Shown: positions 34,029 through 43,708, numbered from the stretch's first letter. The stretch: 64,000 bases of DNA from UBA5070 sp035604215 (GCA_035604215.1 DATNIW010000025.1:15374-79373); one strand, 5' to 3'. Translations and numbers: made by a program. Notes: generated by a model not told the origin, from the letters alone.

Positions 34029-35474
34029 ATGAAGCCGATTCCTGAAATCTTCAGCAAATACAGGCTGGGACAAGCCTACGACGAGCTGTTCCAGCCCGAC
34101 ATGACGCCGCGCCCCCAGTACCAGCAGATCTTCCACCGCATCGCCGACATGCCCAGGGACGTCTGGCACCAGCGCCAGGAGCAAGCCGATCTGATGTTCC
34201 TGAACCAGGGCATCACCTTCACCGTCTACTCCTCGAACGAGGGGACGGAGAAGATATTCCCCTACGATCTCCTGCCCCGGATCATCACCGCGGGGGAATG
34301 GGCCGGGATCGAGAAGGGGCTGGAGCAGAGGATCGTCGCCCTCAACCTGTTCCTCAAGGACATCTACCACGAGGGGAAGATCTTCAAGGACGGCATCGTG
34401 CCGCGCGACATGGTCGAATCCTGTCCGCACTTCCGGCCCGAGATGAAAGGGGTCCGGGTTCCGAGGGACGTGTACGTCTCCATCACCGGGTCCGACCTCA
34501 TCCGCCTGCCCGACGGACAATTCGCCGTCCTGGAAGACAATTTGCGCGTGCCCTCCGGCGTGAGCTACATGCTCACCAACCGGCAGGTCATGAAGCACGT
34601 CTTCCCCGTCCTGTTCGGATCCTACGACGTCCGCCCGATCGACCACTACCCGCAGGAGCTGCTCGTGGCGCTGAAGTCGCTCGGCCAAGGCGGCATCGAG
34701 GATCCTTCGGTGGCACTGCTCACTCCGGGCGTGTACAACTCGGCCTACTTCGAGCACACGTTCCTGGCCCGCCAGATGGGAATTTCCCTGGTGGAGGGAC
34801 GGGACCTGGTGGTGTACAACAAGAAGGTCTACAAGCGGACCACGGCGGGGTTGGCGCGCGTCGACGTCATCTACCGGAGGATCGACGACGATTTCCTGGA
34901 CCCGCAGATCTTCCGTCCCGATTCCATCCTTGGCGTGCCCGGAATCTTCGAAGCCTTCACCGCCGGGAACGTGGCGCTGGCCAACGCCCCCGGAACCGGG
35001 GTCGCGGACGACAAGGCGATCTACGCCTACGTCCCTCGGATCATCAAGTACTACCTGGGCGAGGACCCCATCCTCCCCAATGTGGAGACGCACATCCTCG
35101 CCGAGGAAAAGGCCCGGGAGATGGTACTGAAAAACCTGGACAAGATGGTGGTCAAGGCGGTGGGCGAATCCGGCGGATACGGCATGCTGATCGGCCCCCA
35201 CGCCACGCAGGAGCAGCGCGACGCCTTCCGGGTGAAGATCCTGGAGAACCCGCGCAACTACATCGGGCAGCCCACCATCCAGCTCTCGCAGGCGCCCGCC
35301 TTCGTGGACGGCAGCATCGAAGGCAGGCACGTGGACCTGCGCCCCTACATCCTCTTCGGCAAGAAGGTGTCCATCGTGCCGGGCGGGCTCACGCGGGTGG
35401 CGTTGCGGAGGGGAAGCCTGGTGGTGAACTCTTCGCAGGGCGGCGGGTCCAAGGACACCTGGGTGCTTTACTGA
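34029..35474 (+). CDS. Circularly permuted type 2 ATP-grasp protein (DUF404/DUF407)
   Basis: 481 aa. Start chosen at the ATG at 34029 after GGAGGCGCAA; an in-frame extension to 33951 has no ribosome-binding site. Recognised by YDELFQPDMTPRPQYQQIF, GITFTVYSSNEGTEKIFPYDLLPRII, VRVPRDVYVSITGSDLIRLPDG, FAVLEDNLRVPSGVSYMLTNR and the C-terminal GGLTRVALRRGSLVVNSSQGGGSKDTWVL. ATP-grasp folds form amide bonds through acyl phosphates; a peptide-ligase role is proposed for this family. It is followed 16 bp later by its usual partner, alpha-E, and lies divergent from the transglutaminase/DUF2126 gene. Confidence 0.92.
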   Translation: MKPIPEIFSKYRLGQAYDELFQPDMTPRPQYQQIFHRIADMPRDVWHQRQEQADLMFLNQGITFTVYSSNEGTEKIFPYDLLPRIITAGEWAGIEKGLEQRIVALNLFLKDIYHEGKIFKDGIVPRDMVESCPHFRPEMKGVRVPRDVYVSITGSDLIRLPDGQFAVLEDNLRVPSGVSYMLTNRQVMKHVFPVLFGSYDVRPIDHYPQELLVALKSLGQGGIEDPSVALLTPGVYNSAYFEHTFLARQMGISLVEGRDLVVYNKKVYKRTTAGLARVDVIYRRIDDDFLDPQIFRPDSILGVPGIFEAFTAGNVALANAPGTGVADDKAIYAYVPRIIKYYLGEDPILPNVETHILAEEKAREMVLKNLDKMVVKAVGESGGYGMLIGPHATQEQRDAFRVKILENPRNYIGQPTIQLSQAPAFVDGSIEGRHVDLRPYILFGKKVSIVPGGLTRVALRRGSLVVNSSQGGGSKDTWVLY

Positions 35475-35490
35475 AGAAGGAGTGCGCGTC

Positions 35491-36480
35491 ATGAACCAGA
35501 CCAGCAGCCCCATGCTCTCTCGCGTCGCGGACAGCCTCTACTGGATGAGCCGCTACATCGAGCGGGCGGAGCACACCAGCCGCCTGATCGACGTCAACCT
35601 GAAACAGATGCTTGACGAATCTCCGGAAATGTCGGGGGTGCGGTGGAGCCGCGTCCTGTCCTGCCTCCGCACCGACCCGCCCAAGGAGGACCGGACCACG
35701 GCGGCCGTGGTGACATGGATGATGTTCGACCTGACGAATCCGGACTCCATCGCCACCTGCGTGGCGGTGGCGCGCGAAAACGCGCGCCAGATCCGGGAAG
35801 CGCTGTCCGCCGATTTCTGGGAGAACATCAACCGCCTCCACCTGTATGTCCGCCAGGTGCTGCAGGATCCGGCGCAGCGCCGCGAGCCGCATGAATTCCT
35901 GCGCAGGATCCGGATCGACATCCACGTGCTCCACGGCATCGAGGACAGCACGCTGGTCCGCAGCGAGGGCTGGAACTTCATCCAGGCGGGAAAGGCCGTG
36001 GAGAGGGCCGCGGCCACGACCGCGCTTCTGGCGGAGCACGCCCAGGAATTCCTGGACATGGACATGGGCGGGGACGCCGACGGCTTCCTCCACTGGGTCT
36101 CCGTGCTCCGTTCCTGCACGGCCTTCGAGGCCTACATCAAGACCTACACCGCGGAACTGCACCCGGGGAGGGTGCTGGAGTTCCTGCTGCTCAACCCGCA
36201 ATTCCCCCGCAGCGTCAGTTTCTGCCTGAGCACCCTGCACGACTGCATCCAAGGCATCGAGGTGGAACACGGGTTCCCCAGGGCGGCCCAGGCGGTCAAG
36301 CTGGCGCGACGCCTGGTGAGCCTGCTCGAATTCTGGGACATCGACGAACTGATGGGCGGGGACCTCAGGACCCATCTCTCCGAGGTGGAGTCCTTCTGCG
36401 GTCGGATCCACTCGGCCATCGAAGAGGCCTACATCTTCTACCCCAGCGCCCCGACGGAGATCCGGGAAGGCCTGCGGTAG
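35491..36480 (+). CDS. Alpha-E domain protein (DUF403)
   Basis: 329 aa, all-helical. MLSRVADSLYWMSRYIERAEHTSRLIDVNLK is the family N-terminus; WENINRLHLYVRQVL and ARENARQIREALSADFWE follow. Start at the ATG at 35491, eight bases after AAGGAG; a GTG nine bases upstream lacks suitable spacing. Alpha-E proteins occur almost only beside circularly permuted ATP-grasp and transglutaminase-like proteins. Biochemical role unknown. The 3' end is 9 bp from the convergent subtilase gene. Confidence 0.92.
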   Translation: MNQTSSPMLSRVADSLYWMSRYIERAEHTSRLIDVNLKQMLDESPEMSGVRWSRVLSCLRTDPPKEDRTTAAVVTWMMFDLTNPDSIATCVAVARENARQIREALSADFWENINRLHLYVRQVLQDPAQRREPHEFLRRIRIDIHVLHGIEDSTLVRSEGWNFIQAGKAVERAAATTALLAEHAQEFLDMDMGGDADGFLHWVSVLRSCTAFEAYIKTYTAELHPGRVLEFLLLNPQFPRSVSFCLSTLHDCIQGIEVEHGFPRAAQAVKLARRLVSLLEFWDIDELMGGDLRTHLSEVESFCGRIHSAIEEAYIFYPSAPTEIREGLR

Positions 36481-36489
36481 GCGAGGACG

Positions 36490-38070
36490 TCAGGGGGCGA
36501 TGTAGATCGTGGAGGCCCCGGAACCGTAATCGCCCCACCATTGGAGCACCTTGATCCCCTGCCGCGGAGCATCCCGCGAGGACGGGTTCCAAAGGTTGGC
36601 TCCAAGGAGCCACGGACCCTCCCAGCGGAACAAGACCCGTCCTTGGATGTCGCGCATCTCCACACCCAGGTGCCCTTGCGTCTGGGCCGAAGAGGCCGAG
36701 AAGAGCAGCGGTCCGCGGGATGGAGACCAGACCTGAGGCAGTGGCGACCCTCCACCACCCTGGGACAGGATGGGCTCCAGTCGACCGACGCGCGCCAGGC
36801 TGGGGACTCCCCACCCCCGCTTGGGATCGGGCGAGACGTTCGACGTTCCGGAAGCTCGCAGGGCGAGCACGAGATTTTCGCCCGCGATTCCAGGAGCCAT
36901 CTGGAGCGAAAGCACCGCCATCCCCGCCACGAGAGGCGCGGCGAAGGACGTGCCGGCACCATAGGTCCTGTAGCCCGGGCCGGGGCCCGCCACCGGATCG
37001 TCGCAGCCGGGAGCATCGACATCCGGCTTCGTGCGACCGTCGTAGGTGGGTCCCCAACTTGAAAATCCGCACAGTCCGTCGGAGATGTCCACCGCACCCA
37101 CGGTCAGGACGGAATCCGCGTCGGCGGGAGAGCCGATGGACTCGGAGCCGATGACGTCGCCGTCGTTCCCCGCCGCGACGACCACCACGACGCCGTGCTT
37201 GGCGGCATCCGTGGCGGCGATCGAGCCCGGGATGGTCCGACCGTCGAAGGCGCTCCATGGGTACATGGGAATCTGGTCCTGCGGGTCCACCCATCGGAAT
37301 CCCAGCGAGATGGAGATGACATCGGCTCCGTGGTCCACGGCGCGGACGATCGCGGAGGCCAGGTAATCCTCCTCCACGATGGTGTCGTCGGGCGCGTCGG
37401 TCTGGACCCGATAGAAGAGGAATCTCGCGTAGGGAGCGATCCCGGGGAGGAGCGAGTCGGAACTGGCGACCATCGCGGAGGTCTGGGTTCCATGCATGTC
37501 GTAGATTCCCGCGGAATCCCACGGCAAGGTGTCGGGTCCGAGGAAATCGTGGGCGTCTCCGATGTCGGCTCCCTGGAGCATCGGGTGGGTGGGCTGGAAG
37601 TGTCCATCGATGAAGGCGATGGTCTTCCCCAGCCCGGGGAGCTCGCCATTTGCCAGAAGGTATTTCCGGGCCGCATCGATGCCCAATGTGTCCCAGATCG
37701 CCTTCAGGAGGCTGGTGTAGGGGTCCACGCTGGCGGCTCGCGCGGAGAAGGGATGGGGCGCGACGACCACGGGGGTCGGGTTCCTTCGCCCCACCCCGAC
37801 CGGACCCGCATCCACCACTCCGGCGGGAAGTGGTTCCCCGCCGGGGGGCGGCACGGCGGAGACCATGTTCTCCCATCGGAACCTGGCGCGCAGCGTCCAT
37901 CCCATCTCGCGCAGGGAATCCAAGAGGTCTTCGCGCAGCGGGGCGTCTTCCCAGGCCAAGGACCCCCGGACGGGTTCGGCGGACCCCTTGTCGGGGAGGC
38001 GCAACCACCGTGGACCCGTCGCCGCCGCGACCAAGCCCGCTGCGGCCAGAATCGGCAGAGACGCGCGCAT
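36490..38070 (-). CDS. Secreted subtilisin-like serine protease (S8) with C-terminal sorting-like domain
   Basis: 526 aa with a signal peptide (about residues 1-19). The catalytic triad is complete: D155 in KTIAFIDGHFQP, H193 in IYDMHGTQTSAMVA and S375 in YGAGTSFAAPLVAGMAVL, with the oxyanion Asn in VVVVAAGNDGDV. A propeptide-like stretch precedes the domain. The last ~80 residues (GVEMRDIQGRVLFRWEG...GIKVLQWWGDYGSGASTIYIAP) look like a FlgD/T9SS-type beta-sandwich, suggesting secretion to the surface. The start lies 10 bp downstream of the recQ stop, so it is in one unit with recQ. Confidence 0.9.
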   Translation of the reverse strand: MRASLPILAAAGLVAAATGPRWLRLPDKGSAEPVRGSLAWEDAPLREDLLDSLREMGWTLRARFRWENMVSAVPPPGGEPLPAGVVDAGPVGVGRRNPTPVVVAPHPFSARAASVDPYTSLLKAIWDTLGIDAARKYLLANGELPGLGKTIAFIDGHFQPTHPMLQGADIGDAHDFLGPDTLPWDSAGIYDMHGTQTSAMVASSDSLLPGIAPYARFLFYRVQTDAPDDTIVEEDYLASAIVRAVDHGADVISISLGFRWVDPQDQIPMYPWSAFDGRTIPGSIAATDAAKHGVVVVVAAGNDGDVIGSESIGSPADADSVLTVGAVDISDGLCGFSSWGPTYDGRTKPDVDAPGCDDPVAGPGPGYRTYGAGTSFAAPLVAGMAVLSLQMAPGIAGENLVLALRASGTSNVSPDPKRGWGVPSLARVGRLEPILSQGGGGSPLPQVWSPSRGPLLFSASSAQTQGHLGVEMRDIQGRVLFRWEGPWLLGANLWNPSSRDAPRQGIKVLQWWGDYGSGASTIYIAP

Positions 38071-38080
38071 CCCCAACAGT

Positions 38081-39919
38081 TTAGCTCCCCTTGAACACGC
38101 CGACACCGGGGTTGCCGAGCGCCGCCAGAAACCGTTCTCCGTACCTGTTCGCCTTGGTCGCTCCCACTCCGTGGACCTGGACGAACCCCGGCATGTCGGA
38201 GGGACGTTTGGCCACCATGTCCAGGAGGGTCCGGTCGGAGAAGACCACGAATGGAGGCACACCCTGTTCCTGGGCGATTTCCCGACGCAACGTCCGCAGG
38301 GTCTGGAAGAGGGACGGGTCGGCGGAGTGCGTTCCCGCGATCGATCTTTCCGCGACGGTCTTCTTAGCCCGCGTCGTCTCGACATGTCTCAGGGTCACTT
38401 CCCGCGCGCCTCGCAGGACCTCCCACGAACCGGAGGTCAGAACCAGGCGACCATGTCCGGCCATGTCCACTCCGACCAGGTCGAGCGCGGCCAGTTGCCG
38501 GAAGATCCCTTGCCACTCGGCCTTGGGGGTGTCCTTCCCCACTCCGAACGTGGGCAGGGCGTCGTGTTGGAACCGCCGGATCTTTTCGGTGGAATCTCCC
38601 ACCAGGACATCCACGAGATGGGCCGCGCCGAACCTTTCCCCCGTGCGGGCGACCGCGGAAAGGGCCTTCTGCGTCGCCACGGTCCCGTCCCAGGTCAGGG
38701 GCGGGTGACAGCAGTTGTCACACCCGCCGCAAGGCCTGGATCCGGACTCCCCGAAATGGGCCAGCACGGCCTGTTCGCGGCATCCCGCCGTCTCGCAGAG
38801 CCCAAGCAACTGGTTGAGCTTGTGCATCTCGATCCGTTTCCGGTCCTCGGGGGACTCGGAGGACTGGATCATGGAGCGCGCCACGGCGATGTCCTGGAAC
38901 CCGTAGACCATCCAGGCGTCGGCGGGAAGCCCGTCGCGTCCGGCACGGCCCGTCTCCTGGACATAGGCTTCCACGGAACGGGGCAGATCCAGGTGGGCCA
39001 CGAACCGGACATCGGGCTTGTCGATGCCCATCCCGAAGGCGATGGTGGCCACCACGACCACCCCCTCCTCGCGTTGGAAGGCGGTTTGGACCCGGGACCG
39101 TTCCCCGGTTGAGAACCCAGCGTGGTAGGCTTCCGCCCGAATGCCTTGGCGCGAAAGCCATGCCGCGGTTTCCTCCACTTCCTTGCGGCTTTGGCGATAG
39201 ACGATCCCGGATTCCCCCGGGTGCTCGCGGCGCAGGAATTCCAGGAGCTGCTTGCGGGGCTCCGCCTTCGGACCGATGCGAAGTCGGAGGTTGGGACGTG
39301 CGAACGAACCCAGGAACAGCCGACCGTGCTGCAACCCGAGCTTCTCGAGGATTTCCTTCCGGGTGGGTATGTCCGCGGTGGCGGTCAGGGCGATGCGCGG
39401 AACACCGGGAAAGAGGGTCGAAAGCTGACCCAACTGCAGGTATTCGGGCCGGAAATCGTGTCCCCACTGGCTGACGCAGTGGGCCTCGTCGATGGCCACG
39501 ACCGAGAGGGCCAACCGTCTCGCCAACGACTGGAACTTCTCCGAAAAGACCCGCTCGGGGGAAGCGTAGACGATGTCCAGCCTTCCGGCTTCGAACTCCT
39601 GCTCCAACTTCCATGCCTCCGAACCGGTGAGTCCGGAATGCCATGCGGCGGCGCGTACCCCGTTCTGGCGCAGGGCGGCGACCTGATCGTCCATCAAGGC
39701 GATGAGGGGAGATATGACCAAACCCGTCCCAGGCCTGACGATCGCGGGGATCTGGTAGCAAAGGGATTTGCCACCGCCGGTGGGCAACAGCACCAAGGCG
39801 TCGCCACCCGCCAGGAGGTGTTCCACGACTTCGGCTTGGGGCGCACGGAAATCGGGGAAACCGAAGGTCTCGCGCAGGACTTTCCTGGCGAGTTCGGCTG
39901 GAATGGGGTCGGGAATCAA
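38081..39919 (-). CDS. recQ: ATP-dependent DNA helicase RecQ
   Basis: 612 aa from a TTG at 39919 that overlaps the glycosyltransferase stop (TTGA) and follows GAAGAAGG. 3'-5' helicase in recombination and repair. Motifs: FRAPQAEVVEHLLAGGDALVLLPTGGGKSLCYQIPAI, AIDEAHCVSQWGHDFRPEY (DEAH), LTATAD, YVQETGRAGRDG. The zinc-binding RQC cysteines are in CETAGCREQ and CGGCDNCC, followed by an RQC winged helix. The C-terminal HRDC domain is LFQTLRTLRREIAQEQGVPPFVVFSDRTL. Complete, though its operon partners (a sugar transferase and a protease) are unrelated. Confidence 0.96.
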   Translation of the reverse strand: MIPDPIPAELARKVLRETFGFPDFRAPQAEVVEHLLAGGDALVLLPTGGGKSLCYQIPAIVRPGTGLVISPLIALMDDQVAALRQNGVRAAAWHSGLTGSEAWKLEQEFEAGRLDIVYASPERVFSEKFQSLARRLALSVVAIDEAHCVSQWGHDFRPEYLQLGQLSTLFPGVPRIALTATADIPTRKEILEKLGLQHGRLFLGSFARPNLRLRIGPKAEPRKQLLEFLRREHPGESGIVYRQSRKEVEETAAWLSRQGIRAEAYHAGFSTGERSRVQTAFQREEGVVVVATIAFGMGIDKPDVRFVAHLDLPRSVEAYVQETGRAGRDGLPADAWMVYGFQDIAVARSMIQSSESPEDRKRIEMHKLNQLLGLCETAGCREQAVLAHFGESGSRPCGGCDNCCHPPLTWDGTVATQKALSAVARTGERFGAAHLVDVLVGDSTEKIRRFQHDALPTFGVGKDTPKAEWQGIFRQLAALDLVGVDMAGHGRLVLTSGSWEVLRGAREVTLRHVETTRAKKTVAERSIAGTHSADPSLFQTLRTLRREIAQEQGVPPFVVFSDRTLLDMVAKRPSDMPGFVQVHGVGATKANRYGERFLAALGNPGVGVFKGS

Positions 39920-40668
39920 CCTTCTTCCGGCAGGATCTTCGGTTCGGCATGGTTCGCCTTGCCGATTTCCCTTCCCAAGCGCAATCGGAATCGCGGGAGG
40001 TCGCGCAACGCCCGGAGAATCACCTTGAGGTCGGCACCCGTGGCCTTTCCGGCCGTTCTCGGCAGATGCGTGACCTCCACTTCGCCGATCCGGTATCCCA
40101 GCGCCTTCGCCCCGGCCAGAAGTTCGGTGTCGATGGAGGCGCCGTTGCCCTCCAGCCGCAGATCGGCCAGGATGCGCCTTCGGAACAACTTGAAGCCGCA
40201 ATCGATGTCCCGGCAGAGCCGGCCGAAAAGAAGTCTCACCAGGGCCTTCCAGGCCATCGCGTTGATCCGCCGGATCAGCACGTCCTTGCGATCCGCCCTG
40301 TACCCGGATACGATGTCCGCATCCTTCGTCCGTCCGATCAGGAGACGGATCTCGTCGAATTTGAACTGGCCGTCGGCGGGAAAAAAGGAGATCCAGTCCT
40401 TGGTGGACGCATGGAACCCGGCCTTCAGGGCGCCGCCATAACCCCGGTTTGGAAAATGCTGGACCAGACGGAATTTCGGGATCCGGGCCTTGAGGGCGGT
40501 CCCGATGGCTCCGGTGCGGTCGACGCTTCCGTCGTCGACGAGGATGATCTCGTAGTCGATCCCCAAATCCTCGAGGATGCCATGCACCTGATCCACAACG
40601 GTTTCGACGGTTCCTTCCTCGTTGTGGGCGGGCAGCACCACGGAAAGACCGGACAATTTCGTCTCCAC
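39916..40668 (-). CDS. Family 2 glycosyltransferase (dolichol/polyprenol-phosphate mannosyltransferase-like)
   Basis: 250 aa from a GTG preceded by GAGG seven bases upstream. GT-A motifs: LSVVLPAHNEEGTVETVV, YEIILVDDGSVDRTG, NRGYGGALKAGF, ISFFPADGQF (the metal-binding DxD region reads ADGQ) and CRDIDCGFKLFRRRIL. It lacks C-terminal membrane spans, so it resembles the short soluble DPM1-like enzymes that load a sugar on a polyprenyl carrier for glycan or protein glycosylation. First gene of the GT-recQ-subtilase unit. Confidence 0.9.
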   Translation of the reverse strand: METKLSGLSVVLPAHNEEGTVETVVDQVHGILEDLGIDYEIILVDDGSVDRTGAIGTALKARIPKFRLVQHFPNRGYGGALKAGFHASTKDWISFFPADGQFKFDEIRLLIGRTKDADIVSGYRADRKDVLIRRINAMAWKALVRLLFGRLCRDIDCGFKLFRRRILADLRLEGNGASIDTELLAGAKALGYRIGEVEVTHLPRTAGKATGADLKVILRALRDLPRFRLRLGREIGKANHAEPKILPEEG

Positions 40669-40802
40669 AGAATTACCTCGGAAGGGTCGTTACCCCGATC
40701 GCGCCGATGGAACGGGATGGGTGCGAAATGTAGACACTGGATCGAAACATCGAATTTTCGCGGATGTCGGAATCGACGAAAAGGAGCCTCATCCCTCTGG
40801 GC

Positions 40803-40810
40803 TACCTTTC
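40803..40810 (+). promoter_or_regulatory. TAnnTTTG-like element before livH
   Basis: TACCTTTC has one mismatch to TAnnTTTG and ends 8 nt before the livH ATG. A GGAG is present but only one base before the ATG, too close for a normal SD. Confidence 0.45.
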
Positions 40811-40818
40811 ACCGGAGA

Positions 40819-41724
40819 ATGCTTGAAATCCTGGTCAACGGACTGGCCCGCGGGGCCATCTACGCCCTGATCGCCCTGGGTTACACCATGGTCTACGGAA
40901 TCCTGGGGATGATCAATTTCGCCCACGGCGAGATCTTCATGATCGGAATGTTCGGGTCGATCTTCGCCTTGGGCGCCTTGGGCTCGGCAGGGCTGGTGGG
41001 TGCCGGGCTCACCCTCCCCATCGCCATCGTCGCCGCCATGGCTCTTTCCGCCGGTTTTGGAATCCTCAACGAGCGGCTCGCCTACCGCAAACTCCGAGGC
41101 GCACATCTCCTGGCACCGCTCACCAGCGCCATCGGGATGAGCATCGTCCTGCAGAATTTCGTGATGCTTTCGGTCACGAAGGGAAAGCTGGACTTCCCCC
41201 GCGAGATCTCGGCGCCGCTCGCCCAGACGAAGTGGTCGGTGGGACCTCTGCACGTCACGGCCCTGCAGACCTTGATCTTCGCCCTCACCTTGGCCCTCAT
41301 GGGCGGACTCTTCTGGCTGATCCAGAAAACCCGGGTAGGGGTCGCGCTCCGAGCCGTCGCCCAGGACCGGACCATGGCTTCGCTCTGCGGCATGCGCGTG
41401 GACGGGCTCATCACCCTCACCTTCGCACTCGGTTCGGCACTGGCCGCGGCCGCCGGAACCATGGTGGCCATGTACCAGGGGGTGGTTCGGTTCGACGCCG
41501 GGTACGAGATGGGGCTGAAGGCCTTCGCCGCCGCGGTCCTGGGGGGCATCGGGAACATTCCCGGCGCGGTGCTCGGTGGACTTCTGATCGGGTTGGTGGA
41601 AGACGTCACCAGCTACACGATCCGTTCGGAATGGAGGGAGAGCACGTCGTTCGCCATCCTGATCCTGGTCCTGTGGCTGCGTCCGCACGGGCTGCTGGGC
41701 GAGCGGGTCGCGGACAAGGTATGA
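40819..41724 (+). CDS. livH: Branched-chain amino acid ABC transporter permease LivH
   Basis: 301 aa, about eight membrane spans. Family blocks: LVNGLARGAIYALIALGYTMVYGILGMINFAHGEIFMIG, VGVALRAVAQDRTMASLCGM, AAAAGTMVAMYQGVV and GLKAFAAAVLGGIGNIPGAVLGGLLIGL. It forms the inner-membrane channel with LivM. It heads livHMGF. No periplasmic binding protein gene (livJ/K) is adjacent, so the substrate (leucine/isoleucine/valine, another amino acid, or urea or amide) is not fixed by context. The stop overlaps livM. Confidence 0.93.
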   Translation: MLEILVNGLARGAIYALIALGYTMVYGILGMINFAHGEIFMIGMFGSIFALGALGSAGLVGAGLTLPIAIVAAMALSAGFGILNERLAYRKLRGAHLLAPLTSAIGMSIVLQNFVMLSVTKGKLDFPREISAPLAQTKWSVGPLHVTALQTLIFALTLALMGGLFWLIQKTRVGVALRAVAQDRTMASLCGMRVDGLITLTFALGSALAAAAGTMVAMYQGVVRFDAGYEMGLKAFAAAVLGGIGNIPGAVLGGLLIGLVEDVTSYTIRSEWRESTSFAILILVLWLRPHGLLGERVADKV

Positions 41725-42935
41725 CAGGCCGGTCGAGGCTTGTCCGGAGGTGGTCGGCCGGTCTCGCCGGAATTTTCCTCCTGACCGCCCCCTTTCTCTG
41801 GACCAAGGTGCACGGCGACCTCGCCACGGGAAACGTGCGGCTTTCCTTCGTCCCCTCAAACGCTCTCGGGTTCCTTTCCGTCGTGGTGCCCGGATTCGCC
41901 ATCGGGGCGTCGCTGGTGTGGATGGCCGGCCTGTGGGGTCGCCTGGGTCCTCGCAGACCTCTGGTGGCCACTGCCGCGAACCGGCTGTTGGAAAGACCGT
42001 GGGCGCTGTTGGCCCTTGGCGCGGCACTCTCCTGTTCGGGGACCTTGATGTCCGCCAAAGCCCTTTCCCTGGGCTCGTTCGTATGCCTGTACATGATGCT
42101 GGCGCTGGGATTGAACGTGACCATCGGATTCACGGGATTGTTGGTGCTCGGTTACGCGGCCTTCTACGCCACCGGCGCCTACGCGTTCGCCTTGGTGGCG
42201 AAGTTCCTTCCCGGCTTCCCCGCTTGGGCGGCGTTTCCCCTGGGATTCTGCACCGCGGCCGCCACGGGATTCCTGGTGGGACTGCCCTGCCTTCGGCTTC
42301 GCGGCGACTACCTCGCCATCGTCACCCTGGGCTTCGCCGAAGCCTTTCGCGAGCTGGTCCGCAACCTCCCCGCCGCGGGAGGAGACATGGGACTGATCCT
42401 TCCGGACACCTCGCGCATCCGCGGCTTGGGTCCGCTGTCCGCGGCGCAGGCGGCGTGGATCTGCGGGGTGTGGCTCGTGCTCTTGCTGTCGGTTTCCGTC
42501 CACCGCCTCCGACATTCCCGAACCGGACGGGCCTGGATCGCCATCCGGGAGGACGAGACCGCCGCGGCGATGATGGGCATTCCCGTGGTGCGCCTGAAGC
42601 TCCTGGCGTTCTCCATCTCGGCGGGAGTGGGCGGCTTGGCGGGGGCCTACTTCGCCGGGTTCACCGGATTCGTCGACCCGTCCACCTCCACCTTCGACCA
42701 GTCGGTCCTGGTCCTTTCCATGGTGATCCTCGGAGGCATGGGCAGCCTGCCGGGCGTGCTTGCCGGAGCGGCCTTGCTGTACCTGGTTCCCACCCTCCTG
42801 CGGGACCAGATCCCCCAGATCGCCGACTACCGGCTGTTCTTCTTCGGGTCCATCCTCGTGGCCATGATGCTGCTGCGGCCCCAAGGCCTCCTGGGCTCCC
42901 CGCGACACAAGCTGGAACTGGAGGGATCCGGTTGA
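41721..42935 (+). CDS. livM: Branched-chain amino acid ABC transporter permease LivM
   Basis: 404 aa; the ATG overlaps the livH stop. An N-terminal extension of about 110 residues with extra hydrophobic segments precedes the conserved domain, recognised by LYMMLALGLNVTIGFTGLLVLGYAAFYATGAYAFAL, LRGDYLAIVTLGFAEAFRELV, GRAWIAIREDETAAAMMGIPVVRLKLLAF and GGMGSLPGVLAGAALLYLVP. The stop overlaps the livG TTG. Confidence 0.93.
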   Translation: MTGRSRLVRRWSAGLAGIFLLTAPFLWTKVHGDLATGNVRLSFVPSNALGFLSVVVPGFAIGASLVWMAGLWGRLGPRRPLVATAANRLLERPWALLALGAALSCSGTLMSAKALSLGSFVCLYMMLALGLNVTIGFTGLLVLGYAAFYATGAYAFALVAKFLPGFPAWAAFPLGFCTAAATGFLVGLPCLRLRGDYLAIVTLGFAEAFRELVRNLPAAGGDMGLILPDTSRIRGLGPLSAAQAAWICGVWLVLLLSVSVHRLRHSRTGRAWIAIREDETAAAMMGIPVVRLKLLAFSISAGVGGLAGAYFAGFTGFVDPSTSTFDQSVLVLSMVILGGMGSLPGVLAGAALLYLVPTLLRDQIPQIADYRLFFFGSILVAMMLLRPQGLLGSPRHKLELEGSG

Positions 42936-43708
42936 CCCCAGCGCTTTCGGTCCGGGACCTGGGGAAGTCCTTCGGAGGACTCGTCGCCGTGCAGGGCATC
43001 AGCATGGAATCGCATCCGGGCCAGATCTTGTCCATCATCGGACCCAACGGAGCCGGAAAGACGACGCTGTTCAACTGCCTTTCCGGCATCTATCGCCCCG
43101 ACCGCGGATCCGTGTCGCTCGACGGAACCGACATCACGGGTCTCGCGCCCCACCTGGTCGCGCGACGGGGGCTGTCCAGGTCGTTCCAGAACATACGGCT
43201 GTTCCCGGAGATGTCCGTCCTCCAGAACGTGATGGTGGGACGATTCTCCCGGACTCCCGCCTTCCCTCTCGGTTTCCTGCTCCGCACTCCGGCGTGGAGG
43301 CGATCGGAGAAGGAGGCGGAACGGGTCTCCCTCGATCTGCTGGAATTCGTGGGCCTCGCGGACCGCGCGGATTCCTGGGCGCGGGAACTTCCCTACGGCC
43401 TGCAACGTCGGCTCGAAGTCGCCCGGGCCCTGGCGACGGAACCTGCGGTTCTCCTGCTCGACGAACCGGGCGCGGGCATGAATCCTTCCGAGATCGCCAC
43501 CATGATGCGGCTGGTGGGATCCATCCGGGACCGCGGGATCGCCTTGGTGGTGATCGAGCACCACATGAGGCTCGTGATGGAGATTTCCGACCGCATCCTG
43601 GTCCTGGACCACGGCGAGCCCATCGCGGAGGGAATTCCTTCCGAGGTGCGCTCGGATCCCCGGGTGATCGAGGCCTACCTCGGAAGGTCCGAGGAAGACC
43701 ATGTCTGA
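42932..43708 (+). CDS. livG: Branched-chain amino acid ABC transporter ATPase LivG
   Basis: 258 aa from a TTG overlapping the livM stop (TTGA). Walker A GPNGAGKTTLFNCLSG, Q-loop SFQNIRLFPEMSVLQNVMVG, signature ELPYGLQRRLEVARALA, Walker B AVLLLDEPGAGMNPSE and the H-loop VVIEHHM. EPGAGMNPSE is typical of LivG. The gene overlaps livF by 8 bp. Confidence 0.94.
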   Translation: MTPALSVRDLGKSFGGLVAVQGISMESHPGQILSIIGPNGAGKTTLFNCLSGIYRPDRGSVSLDGTDITGLAPHLVARRGLSRSFQNIRLFPEMSVLQNVMVGRFSRTPAFPLGFLLRTPAWRRSEKEAERVSLDLLEFVGLADRADSWARELPYGLQRRLEVARALATEPAVLLLDEPGAGMNPSEIATMMRLVGSIRDRGIALVVIEHHMRLVMEISDRILVLDHGEPIAEGIPSEVRSDPRVIEAYLGRSEEDHV

